From: Chimonanthus salicifolius
Lineage: Eukaryota > Streptophyta > Magnoliopsida > Laurales > Calycanthaceae
Length of the DNA stretch: 64,000 nucleotides
Direction of reading: 5' to 3'
Assembly (NCBI GenBank): GCA_013350335.1
Contig: CM023541.1
Location: forward strand, 63,925,413 to 63,989,412
A program made the position numbers and the translations under genes. The notes under the pieces were generated by a model. The model did not search any database. It saw nothing but the letters and a program-made list of their open reading frames with translations, and was not told the origin of the DNA. Numbering within the stretch: position 1 is the stretch's first letter; every line of letters begins with the position of its first letter. Of the stretch, positions 13,201-24,304 are shown piece after piece.

Positions 13201-15843
13201 ATGATAATATACCTAATTGACTAATTGTTAGTATTTGGATGTAATTTTTTAATTTCTGACTTGAATGTATAAATTGAATATGAGCGGAATGGCAAGATCT
13301 TTCCACCTGAGTATGTATAAGAAGGCTAAATTGTTGGATATGGTACTCAGATCACTCAAGACCAATTGGAATGCATTGAAAAGCTTGAATATGTACCTAT
13401 CTTTCCATGTTATTCCACTGAAGTTTCTGGAGAACAAAATTCATTATCTTTCTCATATGTGGTTTTGCTTTCCCCCCTTTGTTGTAGACTGTTACAGTCT
13501 GAAGTTTACTTTGACAAGGTCTTTAATGTGATACCTCATACCTTTCATCTTCCTCTAATGGATCCTTCTATTGTCCATGTTAATTTCATGAATCTGAAGA
13601 GTTCAATGCTTTGAATTCTTCAACAATATTTACCTACAGCCTACAAGGAACTCTTCTGAAAAAATGACAGGAGCTTGTTATCCAATTCTGCATGCCAACC
13701 CCATAAAGATGGAAATTGCTCCAATGATAATGGTGCATTCTTTCAATAAAATATTTTGGACTTTTTATATCAGTGTCCAGCACTCCAGCCCCTGTGATAT
13801 AAATCATCTTACCTATCTTGTCGATTTTTTCTTTTCAGGTGTCCGATCAGTGGTGGTTTGCACCAGGACATGGAGATTGGTGTACTTGTTTAGAGAAGTA
13901 CATACTTTGTCGAGATGGGATGTACCACAAGGTATGAACTGTGAATGCACACTTGTAATGGCTCCTAAATCTAGTTTCCATTTTGTATTTCAGTTAATGC
14001 TCCTAAATTTAACTCGCACAGGTAGCTCAGTTGGACTAGAGGTGTCGGGTTTGATTCCTCCCAAGCTTACCCTAATACACAGGACTTGGGGGAGGCTTTG
14101 TATATCTATGGGGATTAGTCTCACCATGATAATTATAAAAAAAAAAAAAGTCTGAGAAATCTTTTGAGCAAATGGTGTTATGTAGCTTGTTCCCTTGCTT
14201 TTTCTGGGTCCTTGTGTGGTGGTGCCTCCTCTTTGTATTCTTTTGTTGTTGCAATTGTTAGGCTTTATGGAGCCTGATCATGAAAGATGTATTGTTGATC
14301 TAATCATAGGTCGAGCTCCGCCTTAAGCTCGTGGGGGTCAAGGGAGGCAGCGCCTCCTTGTTCTGAGGCGGAGCCCCCAAGCCATTTTTTTTAATGGAGG
14401 ACAATTTTGTAGTTTCATAGCCTCTTATGTGAACCCTAATTAGGGTAGTATATATGGCCGTTTTGTGAGAAAGAGACGAACATCTGTAACGAGAGCCATC
14501 TCTTCTTCGTTTTACCTTTAAGCATAATGGATCGGTTTGAACCCCGTGGACGTATCAAAAGGGAACCACATAAAATCTTTGTGTTGCGGTCTGCTTCTCT
14601 TTGTTGATTTCTCTTTTTTGTCTTCGATATTGTTTTGTGTGTGGACAAAAAGGTGATTTTCTCCCAACAACAATAATACCATAACATTTAATTTATTTTA
14701 TTTTTTTTAAAAAGCACTTTCAAGCAAATGGAGTAGCATACTCTGAAGAACCACTTTTTTTGTCCCACTTGATAACATATGCCGTTAATGTTCGCCTTTT
14801 CTATGTAGCAAGACCAATTTCAGCGGCTGTTACCCACCTTTATCCAAGTAATAGATCTGACAGAGCAAGAGGAAGCCGAGTACTGGATGGTTATGTCTGC
14901 TGTCTTTGAGGGAAAACAGATCGCCTCTGTCCAATCTAATTCTTTAAACTTGCCTGACAGTCCGAGCTTGGATTCACTAAATGCCATGACTGTAGAAGCT
15001 AGTATTAAGAACAAGGTTAGACACAGACACCTTTCTACATTCAGATGTATTTCATTTACAATTTTGATAGCATTTCTTTTCACTAATGATTCACACATTT
15101 TTCTGGTCATACTGGATTTGTTTTAGCTTGATGTACTTTTGCTGTGCATCCAAAAAAATGGCTCTTGGATGTCTGGATGCACCCAAATTTTGGTCACCTG
15201 ATTGGTTTGCCAGAATGAATGATTATTGGTTCTTCAGATTTGATGCTTCAAAGATTCTGGAAGGCACACTCAAGTCAGTTTCCATTTTTCTGACTTCTCT
15301 GCCCCTAATTGGATGTTAGTGCTGGCAATTATTTGGGACAGCAAAAATCAGGAAAACTGTTGCCCAGTTCATCCAATTCTCCTGCCTTTTGAACATTATG
15401 GTGTAAAGAAAGCATCCACATGCCCAAAATTTTCTGGCCAGTTGTGATTGGGGGTACATCCAAATAAGCAAGCAAAAGATTAGATGCTTCTTATATGAAT
15501 AGGCTGGCCCTCTCCAGGTTGTTCTGAATTAGACTTCTTGATATTCTAGGTGCATTTACTGAGGACCATGCTTCAGTGGGAGGAGCAAGTGCGCCATGGA
15601 GCAGTTATTGGGGAAACAAAGCACAGGGAACGTCCAGATAGAAGTCCAGGTTCTTCAGTTCTTGGTGAAGTGGTGATCATATGCTGGCCACATGGTGACA
15701 TCATGCGAATGAGATCTGGTAGCACCGCAGCCGATGCTGCTAGACGGATAGGACTAGAGGGGAAGCTGGTGTTAGTGAATGATCATTTGGTATTACCACA
15801 TACAGTACTCAAAGATGGTGATATAGTGGAAGTTAGGAGATAG
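1..15843 (+). CDS. RSH1: RSH1, RelA/SpoT homologue, chloroplast (p)ppGpp hydrolase/synthetase-like protein (5' end outside window)
   Basis: Exons chained by frame, GT-AG borders and homology: <1-25, 445-503, 582-713, 874-1014, 1864-1920, 2535-2629, 4087-4219, 4967-5134, 8523-8716, 8799-8865, 9723-9856, 11630-11696, 12464-12526, 12645-12889, 12977-13106, 13839-13931, 14809-15015, 15550-15843 (TAG stop). They give 767 residues; Arabidopsis RSH1 is about 880, so the transit peptide and N-terminus are missing here. Domains by position in this partial protein: HD hydrolase about 40-190 (YLTHCIH, HDVIDDT, LADRLHN); RelA/SpoT synthetase fold about 330-445 ([16 protein letters not shown]); TGS about 700-767. 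The synthetase motif reads [12 protein letters not shown]: the glycine conserved in active synthetases (SGRPK in bacteria) is serine. That is known for plant RSH1 and fits a mainly hydrolytic enzyme lowering plastid ppGpp. The bacterial hydrolase ED pair is DD. Exon 1-25 is the least certain; its phase fits exon 445-503 exactly. At the 12889/12977 junction the codon reads Ser where relatives seem to have Arg. Confidence 0.95.
958..1137 (+). repeat. Tandem 90-bp duplication of an RSH1 exon end and its 5' splice site
   Basis: Copy 1 (958-1047) holds the last 57 bases of the coding exon ending at 1014 plus the start of the intron. Copy 2 (1048-1137) repeats it, including a second CAG|GTTTGCC donor-like site near 1105. 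Copy 2 is diverged and, read on in frame from the exon, meets TGA at 1081-1083. It is therefore a decayed pseudo-exon; using its donor would give a premature stop. Confidence 0.85.
3303..3430. repeat. Tandem duplication, period 68 bp, in an RSH1 intron
   Basis: The segment beginning TATCTTACCATT at 3303 recurs at 3371 with near identity through GGGGGACTTGGA. It lies within the 2630-4086 intron. No coding potential is seen. Confidence 0.85.
5480..5860 (+). mobile_element. Decayed non-LTR retrotransposon fragment (RTE-type reverse transcriptase C-terminus)
   Basis: Broken frames encode pieces such as [14 protein letters not shown] and [18 protein letters not shown]. These resemble the extreme C-terminus of plant RTE-clade LINE reverse transcriptases (FRYLGS..., MLYG.ECW..KK...). 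Stops and frame changes interrupt it; only about 350 bp is recognisable, in the large RSH1 intron 5135-8522. The rest of the element is absent or unrecognisable. Confidence 0.6.
6503..8310 (+). mobile_element. Truncated or solo LTR related to the LTR in the TOPLESS intron
   Basis: The segment starts TGTCAATTCCGTGAC and shares several blocks, in the same order, with 48650-51358: the 5' start, a block of GACTGGTCGA-type motifs (diverged), the stretch around GGTGGATTAGA / AAAAAATAGG, and the stretch around AAGGTTGGGTGA / CACTATAAATC. No primer-binding site or internal region follows. Part of the middle (about 7030-7510) has no counterpart in the other copy and may be a further insertion. The 3' border is approximate. 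Confidence 0.6.
7235..7278. repeat. (AC)n(AT)n microsatellite
   Basis: About 7 AC units run directly into about 15 AT units, in the large RSH1 intron. It should be length-polymorphic. Confidence 0.95.
11317..11513 (+). mobile_element. tRNA-derived SINE in an RSH1 intron
   Basis: The 5' part has a tRNA-like A box (TAGCTCAATTGG) and, about 38 bases on, a B box (GGTCCCAAGTTTGAGTC). An unrelated body follows, ending in an A-rich stretch near 11503-11513. The spacing fits a pol III internal promoter; the tRNA fold is not complete, so this is not a tRNA gene. No clear target duplication was seen. Confidence 0.65.
14016..14150 (+). mobile_element. tRNA-derived SINE with poly(A) tail
   Basis: It has an A box (GGTAGCTCAGTTGG), a B box (TCGGGTTTGATTCCTC), a short body containing GATTAGTCTCAC, and a 13-base A run (14137-14149). 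A diverged relative on the opposite strand lies at 52641-52798. It sits in the RSH1 intron 13932-14808. Confidence 0.75.
14280..14690 (+). mobile_element. Possible solo LTR fragment
   Basis: Features typical of plant LTR promoters: a TATA-like GTATATATGG near 14450, a following GAGAAAGAGACGAAC stretch, then a GAACCCCGTGGACG...GGAACCACATAAAATC segment like the downstream end of many Copia LTRs. Ends and target duplication are not defined. A short inverted pair (GCTCCGCC / GGCGGAGC) lies at about 14314-14372. Confidence 0.4.
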
Positions 15844-17903
15844 TTTTGGATCTCCAGAACTTCCTCAACAATTTCTTCTGCCATTGCAAAAGCACAGTTG
15901 ATTCAGATTTGAGAACAAAGTAAATATGAATTCAGACATCAGCACTTAAATGTGGATGTCTGAACCATCATCAGAGCCAAAACATTGTACAGTTTACTCC
16001 AAAAGAAGGGCGTTTTGTTGCCACCCAGTGTATATATGAATTCTACAGCAACACGAAGGTATCGAATGTTTCTCATGCCATTTTACTTCGTAAATAATCT
16101 TTTTTATTATTGCACGCACGTGTTGCATACTTTTCATATACTTTACTGCATGAATTCCTTCTGCAACTGTATTCATGTAAATACTGGTTCGTTATGATGC
16201 TTTTTAGTTAGTCTAATTGCTTTCATCAGGTATCTCTCGTGTTGTAAATTTGTAATTTACAGATATACTTTTCCTCATAATATGATTTTTTAAATGATAA
16301 ATACATAAATAATAAACGCACCATGGGTGCAAAAAAGAAGTACAAGGAGAAAAGTACAACAGAGAAAAAGAAGAAACTCATAACTCTTAAAAAAACTAAA
16401 GAGTTGATAAAAACATGGACAAACCCATATACTATTTCCAGACACGCAAAATATTAGATGACAGACCAACACATTAAAATGTCACATATGAAAAGATATT
16501 GAAACTCAGATAGGATGCAAAAGCTGCACATTCAGAAATCCATGGGTGATAAAAATGCCTTATTTTTCTCTCTTTCTAGAATCAATGCATGCCTATATCC
16601 ACTATAATCAGCTTTTTTTTCAAGTTATATATACCTGTGGTTGTAATTTACAATTCCAATGGTGGTCCTTTATGCAAACGAAAATAGATTTTTCAATGTA
16701 GGATTATCTGGGTAAATAATGTTTTGAATGAATTTGATGCATTATGAAATCTCCTAAAAAGAGTCTTCTTAACGAGGTCCAAAAATCCTATTAAAAAGAA
16801 AAAGGAAATTCCTTACCATTAATAGCATGTGATGCATTCCTGATAACTTTTCATGTCTAAATATCAATTTTTTTAGTAAGAAGGGGAGAAATCTCTTTGA
16901 AACTCCTGAGACTAGGTTAGTTCTCCTAAAACTCCCACTTCAGGTGACGATGTCTAAACATCTATTTCCTGGCTGATCTAATGTGAGTTAGTTCCTGCAT
17001 GATTATTTTGAGAACGATCTTTATATGTGTGTTTGGCCACAACTTGGATTTCAATATTGGAGTAAAAATTTTAATTTATAAGATTAAAAAAGGATTTACT
17101 TGAATTAAAATTTAATTGGTTGATTGACGTTTGACTATAGACTATAGAGAGATTGGTTATGGTTAGAGTAGAGATGGTACTCTGAAAAAGATTCATGTAT
17201 ACAAGGTATCTCTATAGTTTAGAATTTTTGTCTTATATATTTGTTTTTAATTAACATTCTGTTAAATGTATAAGATTGAAAAAATATATTTTTTAGAGAT
17301 TAAAATGTTATTTCTTATTTAGATTTAGATTTAACCTTGATTAATATCCACCGAGTGCAGCGTCACTATTGGATTGAATCTCATAGGTAAAACCCTCAAG
17401 TATTTATCCAATGGCTTTATTTTAATCTTAAAAACTCTTAACAGTGAAGATTTGATGGATCCTTTTTGGTCAGTTTGTTAGTTTCGATGATGATGTATCC
17501 GATCATCTAATTTTTTTTAATCATATAGCAGGTTCCATCCTCTGATCCAGTTTGTTAGATCACTTGGGCTTTTTACCCTCAGCGTTTGCTGGCCATCATC
17601 CATTAAAATCCGGACCTATTTTTTGCTCCTCAGTTACTGTAGCCTAAATTCAGGCCCAATGAAAGAAATAGGCGTTGGACTTGTCCATTTGCTACTACCC
17701 TAGATCTGTACATCTGCTATTGTTATATTTTAGAAGTGGCTAACTCAACCTGGAATTAGGGATTTATATTGGTCATCAGGCATCAAGGATATCTTTGAGC
17801 AGGTCTTGCACATGCCCGTGCTTTGCCCAGGTCTTCTGACACAAGATGGGAGAGAGTAAGGCGTGCTTTGCCCAGATCTTCTGAACAAGATTTGAGAGTG
17901 TAA
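15844..17903. other. RSH1 3' UTR and gene-free spacer
   Basis: The first few hundred bases after the stop are presumably 3' UTR (AT-rich, T-runs up to about 16260); the cleavage site cannot be fixed. The rest is AT-rich with no open frame or family I recognise. Confidence 0.6.
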
Positions 17904-18390
17904 GGCTGCGTTTGGATGAGGAAAACTCCTCTCTTTAAAAGAGTTTTCAAAAGTTGAGGAGGAGAGATAAAAAGTTGATTTTTTTACCTTTCCTCCTTAG
18001 TTATCAAACAGGGGTACCTCTATTATCCCCCAGAGGTCGAAAAATCTGCCTTGCCTGAGATTTCGGTCGATTTTTCATATCGGCGAGATTTTTTTTCTCT
18101 TAATTTTTTTTTTTTTTAAATCTCGGTGGCTCTTTTTTCTGAAAAAAATTATTTTAAAAAAAATAAAAAGGCTGTTTTTTATTAAAAAAATATAAATATC
18201 GGCCCTGCCCACAACCGATATTCTTTTTAAAAAAAAAAAATCGGTCGAGATCTCGACCGAATAATTTTATCTCTGGCCGATATTGTGCGTATCGGCCGAG
18301 ATATTTCGGTCCCTGAAAACCCATGATATCTCGGCCCGATATGCACAGTATCAACCAAGATTTATACCCCTGCCCCCATCCAAACAGGGT
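17904..18390. mobile_element. GTTTGGATG-type MITE carrying a nested palindromic CGGTCGAGAT repeat
   Basis: The left end reads GCTGCGTTTGGATGAGG and the right end CCATCCAAACAGGG: inverted tips. The left 110 bp is clearly related to 28676-28826. Between about 18010 and 18372 lies a second sequence rich in CGGTCGAGATCTCGACCG, ATCGGCCGAGAT and similar palindromes, bounded by GGGGTA...TACCCC. Related palindromic stretches occur near 49745-49803 and 54790-54935. Borders of the inner repeat are approximate. Confidence 0.55.
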
Positions 18391-21138
18391 AAGGCACAAA
18401 TCAAATGGGCCGGGGCATATTTTTGGCCAACCCGAGCCCAGTGTTTGAGATTGTAAACTTGTAATTATCCAAACCCGAGTAAGGATTAATTGAGCCTGAT
18501 TTGAGAGCCTAATGACATTTATAGCTTATCCAGGTCAAACCCTTTGGGCCCAAAATGGCTTTGTTTGTATACTTTTATAAGAGTAGAAATTATATTTTTT
18601 TCATAAATTTTATTTTTTATACACTTTTAATTCAAGAAAATTAAGTTTTTATAAAAGTTCGCTCAAATTCCGACTTTCAACCCAAACTCGAGCTTTCTTC
18701 CACTAAGACCCCACCTGACTCAAATTCAAAGTCATGCCTAATATGATAGACCTAAAATGAGTCTAATCTGAGCCCTCTTCAACCCAAAACCTGAATCTCT
18801 TTGGGTTTTTGCGGCCCTAGTTGCACCCCATCAAGGGATGAGACCCATCTTACATAAAATAATTATACGATTGGATAGCTCACCATAGGGATTATTAAAC
18901 TTTCTAAAATGGGGTCCATCAAATTATTCTAGCCCTTGATTCTTTACATCAAAATAAAATATTAAATAAATGTGTTTATCTTTAATGCTCAATGCAATGG
19001 TGAGGATTTATCAAATAGACATAATAAAGTTTGGATCTAAATATTAAAAAGAAAAGTGTTCCTATGTTTTTTCATAAATAAAGAAAATCCCCTCCTGCTC
19101 TGATGCCCCACCATAATAAAAAAAAAGGTATTACAATTTGCTAAAATGGATTTCATCAGATCTTTTTATGCCTTAATTTTTTAATTAAAGATAAATCATG
19201 TGATAATATTTATATTTTTCATAGTCAAATGAAGTTAAATTTACATCCATATAGATAAAATGTGAATGTTAAGGATAGTGCAAAATGTAAAACCTTTTAT
19301 TTAATTTTACAGGACAATTGGACCTCACAAAACCATACATCATAGAAGGAAAAGTAAGGTATACAACCATATAAAAGAAACGAAGTAAGAAGTAAAGATG
19401 GTGACCATTGTAAACAGAGGCAAAAGAAGCTACCCAATAGAAACTCATGAATCATTATGTCCCCCACAAAAGTAGGATTAGATATACAAATCTTGACAAT
19501 TTAATAATAATAATACAGTTAAAATCATGGTCATGTTAAAAGCTTAATCTCAAATTTTTTAATTTCTTTTTCAATGAAGGATATGTCTTTTATTACTAAT
19601 TCAAGATTTAAAGTTAAAATAGCTTGACATTTAAACCCCAAGAGTGACAACTGTCTGTCGCCACTTTTTATCCTCTTCTAGCTTAATACTTTAAAAAGGA
19701 CAGTCTTCTATCTTTCCCTTAAGATAAAAAAATATTATTTATTATTATAGCTTAAAAGGTAGTGGTGTCTTAGTCCTTCTAAAGAAAAAGCTGGTGATTA
19801 AAGGACAGAATAACCTATTTTAGGGAAAATGTTCCATCTCATGGTCTTGTACTACATTTTGTTTGTTGGGGAAGCAAGAATTTTTTTAGGGTATGACTGA
19901 TTGTGACTTCCTCACTTCTTTGGATTCCTATTTCTTATTTTGTAGACCCATTAAGAAAGGGCTACTTATTTGTATACACTAATACTATAAAATAGGGCTT
20001 CTGATTGAGGGGGTTTTTATTTTTATTATAGAAAACACTTTCAATTTAAAATTGAATAATGAAAGATGAATTTCTTTCAAAAATTAAATGTGATTGATTG
20101 TTTGTAGGGGTAGCAATGAGTTGACTAGGGTTGAGTTCAAATCAAATTAGTTATGGAAAATTACAAAAGAAAAATGATGTGTCTCAACTTGACCTAAATT
20201 ATTTTACAATTAATTGTAGTCAGTATCACTTAAATTTAGTTTTACTCAACCTATTTGATTCAACTTGAGTTCTTAAAAATAAAAAATGAGATGAAAAATA
20301 TTTTGAATAAAAAATGAAAGATAGGAGCATTTTCCTTCCATGTGGAGGGATTGCCCTAGGAGTAGGCATGCCAATATTTGACTCAATCATAATTTATTTA
20401 TAAATGGATAGATTCAACACAAATTCGAAAATAAATGATTAGACCAAGTTGACTCGGTTATTGCCACGTGCGAACAATTGTATGAGGTCTAAAATCATTT
20501 AAAGAGTAGTGTTGTATATGTCTCACTAGAGAAATCTCTTTAGTTAGATAAATGGATAAACTTGATCAGGCCCAAACTCGAAATAACTCAACCCATTTAA
20601 CAGAACTCGAAATAGAACTGAACTCGAATAAAATCTGAATCAAACCCAACCTGATACTTATTTTAATCTTTTCAAACTCAAATTTATAATTAATTAGTTT
20701 TTATAACCCATCTAAAATATTTTGATTTTTTAAAGAAAAAAAACCCAGACCTACCCTATCATGCACCTAGTATTTTACCACCCAACAGCAGCAATCTTTC
20801 AGTCCACAAATTGAATTTGACATGAGGTTCTTATCATCTCTCTATCTTTCAATGGAATCTCCCAACGCCAACGAGGTTGATTCTCCAGCAATGTTACAAA
20901 CTCTTTGACTTCAATCAATAATAGCTACTGCAATGAAGCTTATTGCCCAGCCCTTGGAGAGGCATACGAGTATATGACTAAAGCTACCCCAGGGTTAGAC
21001 CACATCCAAAATCAACCAAGCTCACACCTTCTTTAATTAAAGAGGCTTCTTAAATAATTTAAATAACATATCTATCTTATATTGGGATGTCTATAAAATT
21101 ATATAGATAATGAATGTTTAAAGATCTATTTTCATTTG
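18391..21138. other. AT-rich gene-free spacer
   Basis: No coding frame, RNA gene or recognisable element. Simple A/T runs are frequent. A CACGTG (G-box) core occurs near 20466 without an associated gene. Confidence 0.55.
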
Positions 21139-21156
21139 ATTATCTTAATTTTACAA

Positions 21157-21350
21157 CATGTGAGGGTTGCTTGACGGTCAAGAATCCGTCTAAGTTACGA
21201 GAGATTCTGGATTCCCAGGTTCAAGTCACTCTCACTACACAAGGGTTGCTCTCCGTAATTTTACCTGTTGTGTGTGGATAAGGAGGTTTGCACATGTCCC
21301 AAAATTACTTAGGTATTCTAAGAGGTCTAGATACTTTGATCTAAAAAAAA
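21157..21350 (+). mobile_element. Intact SINE with perfect 18-bp target-site duplication
   Basis: The 194-bp body has a B-box-like GGTTCAAGTCACTC and ends in an A tail. It is flanked by identical 18-bp copies of ATTATCTTAATTTTACAA at 21139-21156 and 21351-21368, the signature of target-primed insertion. A second, more diverged member of the family lies at 55752-55925. The perfect duplication suggests a fairly recent insertion. Confidence 0.9.
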
Positions 21351-21368
21351 ATTATCTTAATTTTACAA

Positions 21369-22218
21369 TTTAAAAAACTAATCAACAAAATCTATTAATT
21401 TTTCATTACTCATCTTACAAATTTATAATATTAGATTAGAGAGATTTTTCTATAATTCTCCTAACTATGTAGTCGTTTGCATACCTCATCTAACAATCAA
21501 GACCCATCCTCATAAAGAAAAATATATTTCATCTTGCTTAAAATTGCTTTAATTCACACATGTATACATAGCCACGTCAAACAAAATGGTACCATCGTTG
21601 CTAACTTTATTATGTAATGAGCCCACCAAATTAATTAATGAGGAGTTATTATTGCTTCACCTATATTTTATAAAAATACAAAATGATTCCATTCTAATGC
21701 CATTGACTCATTGTCATGTATAAGCATGTACCTAATCAATCATTTGGGTGTTTTACTCCAACAACTTAGCTAGAATCATACAGAGAGATTTTTTAAGTCT
21801 ATACTAACATGAATACGGACTTTAAAACTTTTCAACCCATTCAAGTTGCAGTTGGGTCTAACTTATGTTGAACTTGGGCTTTTAAAATTATGCATATTCT
21901 TATTTGCATTTCATAAGAAGTAATTTAACATTCATTGTCATCATCATTATAGTCAAAGTCACATCTACATAAAATCAGATTTACAAGTTATACTTCTCAA
22001 TATGACCATTTCATAAAACATATAGTCAACCACTCTAGTAACTGTCATTTAAAATTTTAAAATTAAATAAATATATAATATAAATGTGGGAGTTTATGAA
22101 CATAAGACAAGTGAGGATTTACTTTTCAAGTGTTTATCTGTCTTATAATTTTGAAAAATATAATTAATGATTTATTCATGTCAAAGATTAAGAAATGTGA
22201 TTGCCTATCCAATAAATA
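21369..22218. other. AT-rich spacer
   Basis: Nothing recognisable; no open frame of note. Confidence 0.5.
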
Positions 22219-23110
22219 GGGCAGTCATATAGATACCCGGATTTTCTTTCTCTACACATCTAATTTCAAAAAAATCGAAGGAAAATACCATTTTATCCTA
22301 CATTTTTAAAGGGAAAAAATGATTCTCTGCATCCTTCGAACGATCGTATGTTCGTTCCAACGAATAGTTTGAATGGATTCCTTCGAACGATGGTTGAGGA
22401 GTGGGATTTTCAAGCGAGGCCGTTTCTCGACCGATTTTTACAAACAAGGTAACAAAATCATTTGCTCTGAATTTTATGAACTCCGGAACTAATTTTAGCT
22501 TCAAAAATTGTACCCAACGAATTAAGGAAAAATGGCCTTCCCTCTTAATTCTTTGTGTACAATATTTGTAGTCCAAAACTATACCCTTTTTCACTTAAAA
22601 TCGGTCACAGAGTTCATAAAATTTATAATCGATGAATTTTGATATCTTGTTTGTAGAAACAGTTCGAGAAACCCGAGTCACACACGCAAAGGTTACAGTT
22701 TACAAAAAAGCGGTTTCTTGACCTATTTTTACAAACTAGGTATCAAAATTCATCTATTCTGAAATTTATGAACTCTGTGACTGATGTTAAGTGAAAAGGG
22801 TATAATTTTGACCTTCAAATATCGTACCCAAAAAATTAAAAGGGAAGATCATTTTTCTTTATTTCTTTGGGTACAATTTTTTAGTCCAAAACTATACCCT
22901 TTTCACTTAAAATCAGTCCCGGAATTCATAAAATTCAGAGTACATAAATTTTGATACGTTATTTATAAAATCAGTCGAGAAATAGCCTCGAAATCTCACT
23001 CTTCCGCCATCGTTCGAATGATGAAGGGCAAAATAGTAATTTAATCTGATTTTTTTTTAAATCGAGTGTGTAGTGAAAGAAAACCCAGGTATCTTTATGA
23101 TAAAGCAATA
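22219..23110. mobile_element. Fold-back DNA element with two internal hairpins
   Basis: The left end (GGGCAGTCATATAGATACCCGG) and the reverse complement of the right end share ATA.AGATACC..G..TTTTCTTTC.CTACACA, giving terminal inverted repeats of about 70 bp or more. Inside are two adjacent inverted-repeat units (about 22410-22690 and 22705-23000), each folding around ATACCCTTTTTCACTTAAAATC-type blocks shared between them. Short TTCGAACGAT motifs flank the units. The plan (tips, TTCG palindromes, several hairpins) matches the larger element at 24305-26790. I see no clear target duplication or transposase. The right border is approximate. Confidence 0.7.
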
Positions 23111-24295
23111 TTCATTTAAAAGACAACTCCAATATTAAATCTTGATAAGAAAAAAAAAATGATATTCATATCTTCTATTTTTCTATTATTAGATTTACTC
23201 TTATTTAAAATGATAAAAAATATATAAGCTTGCCTGACCAATGTCTTTAAATCAATAATTTAAAAAGTTCTTAGCATTTAAGTTGTTACAATGCTTTCAA
23301 TTTAATTTAAGTCTAAGGAGACTCTCAAGTTAAGATACCTAAACCGGCCATGTCTAAAGAATAGATTATACTATTATTGATATATTGAAATAACTAAGTT
23401 GTTAATTTTCCATACAAGTCCAAATCTAGATAGAAACGTATAAGCATCTTCAAATTCTAGAGTCAAGGTGACGGGTGGGCTTCTTTTTGACACGTCATTC
23501 CTCTCAAGAAAAAATTGACGGGATTTCACTGATTTCGACAGCCGTTACATATCAAACAATACATTGCACTAATCACAGCTGCCCACTCTTTTACTCCACA
23601 CGATACACGATATGATATATTTATTTAAAAATATCGCCTACACCACGCCAACATATCGTGTCAGCCCAAAACCCTTGGGACAGCCTGCTATAAGATAAGA
23701 AAAACGGTAGGGAGAATTGTCTTCTAAAGAGACACGTCATTTAATAAGTGTTGAAATTTAAATAATTAATTAGACGTGGTATAAAGAGAACTATAAGAGT
23801 AGATTGTATATAAAATTTTATTTTAATCTAATTATTTTATTTAAAAAAATTAAAATTTTAAAAATTAAAAGTTTATACTTATCAAATTTAAATACTAAGA
23901 TTATGTAGCTTAAATTAAATAATTAATAGTAAAACCTTTATGTACTTCATATTTTCTTGGACTCTATCTCCTTTCTTTCATCTCCTTTTTTTCATCCTTT
24001 TCTCCTTCTTTCTTCTTAATACGAGACTCACTCATCATAACTGCTCAATCATTAGTTTTATCAAACGGCTCAATCATTTGATTGCATGTCTCATAGACAT
24101 GTCTCTCTAACCTATCTTATAAGATAATCGGGTCACGAGATTGGTGTCACTTAATTTGAATTAAATGATTTCAATTATAAGAAAAAGTTAAATGACTTCA
24201 ATAGATTAAATAAATAGTTTTTATTATGATAATTTGAAAAATCAGACTCATATATAATTGTCTAAAGTAAAATGAATTTTATTTTCGACTGATAT
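23111..24295. other. AT-rich spacer between two fold-back elements
   Basis: No open frame or recognisable element. It contains a pyrimidine-rich stretch near 23950-24015. Confidence 0.5.
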
Positions 24296-24304
24296 TTTTT
24301 ATAA

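Noticed and set aside
13664..14155. 163-codon open frame
   Set aside because: It overlaps the RSH1 exon 13839-13931 in a different frame and runs on into a SINE; a chance frame.
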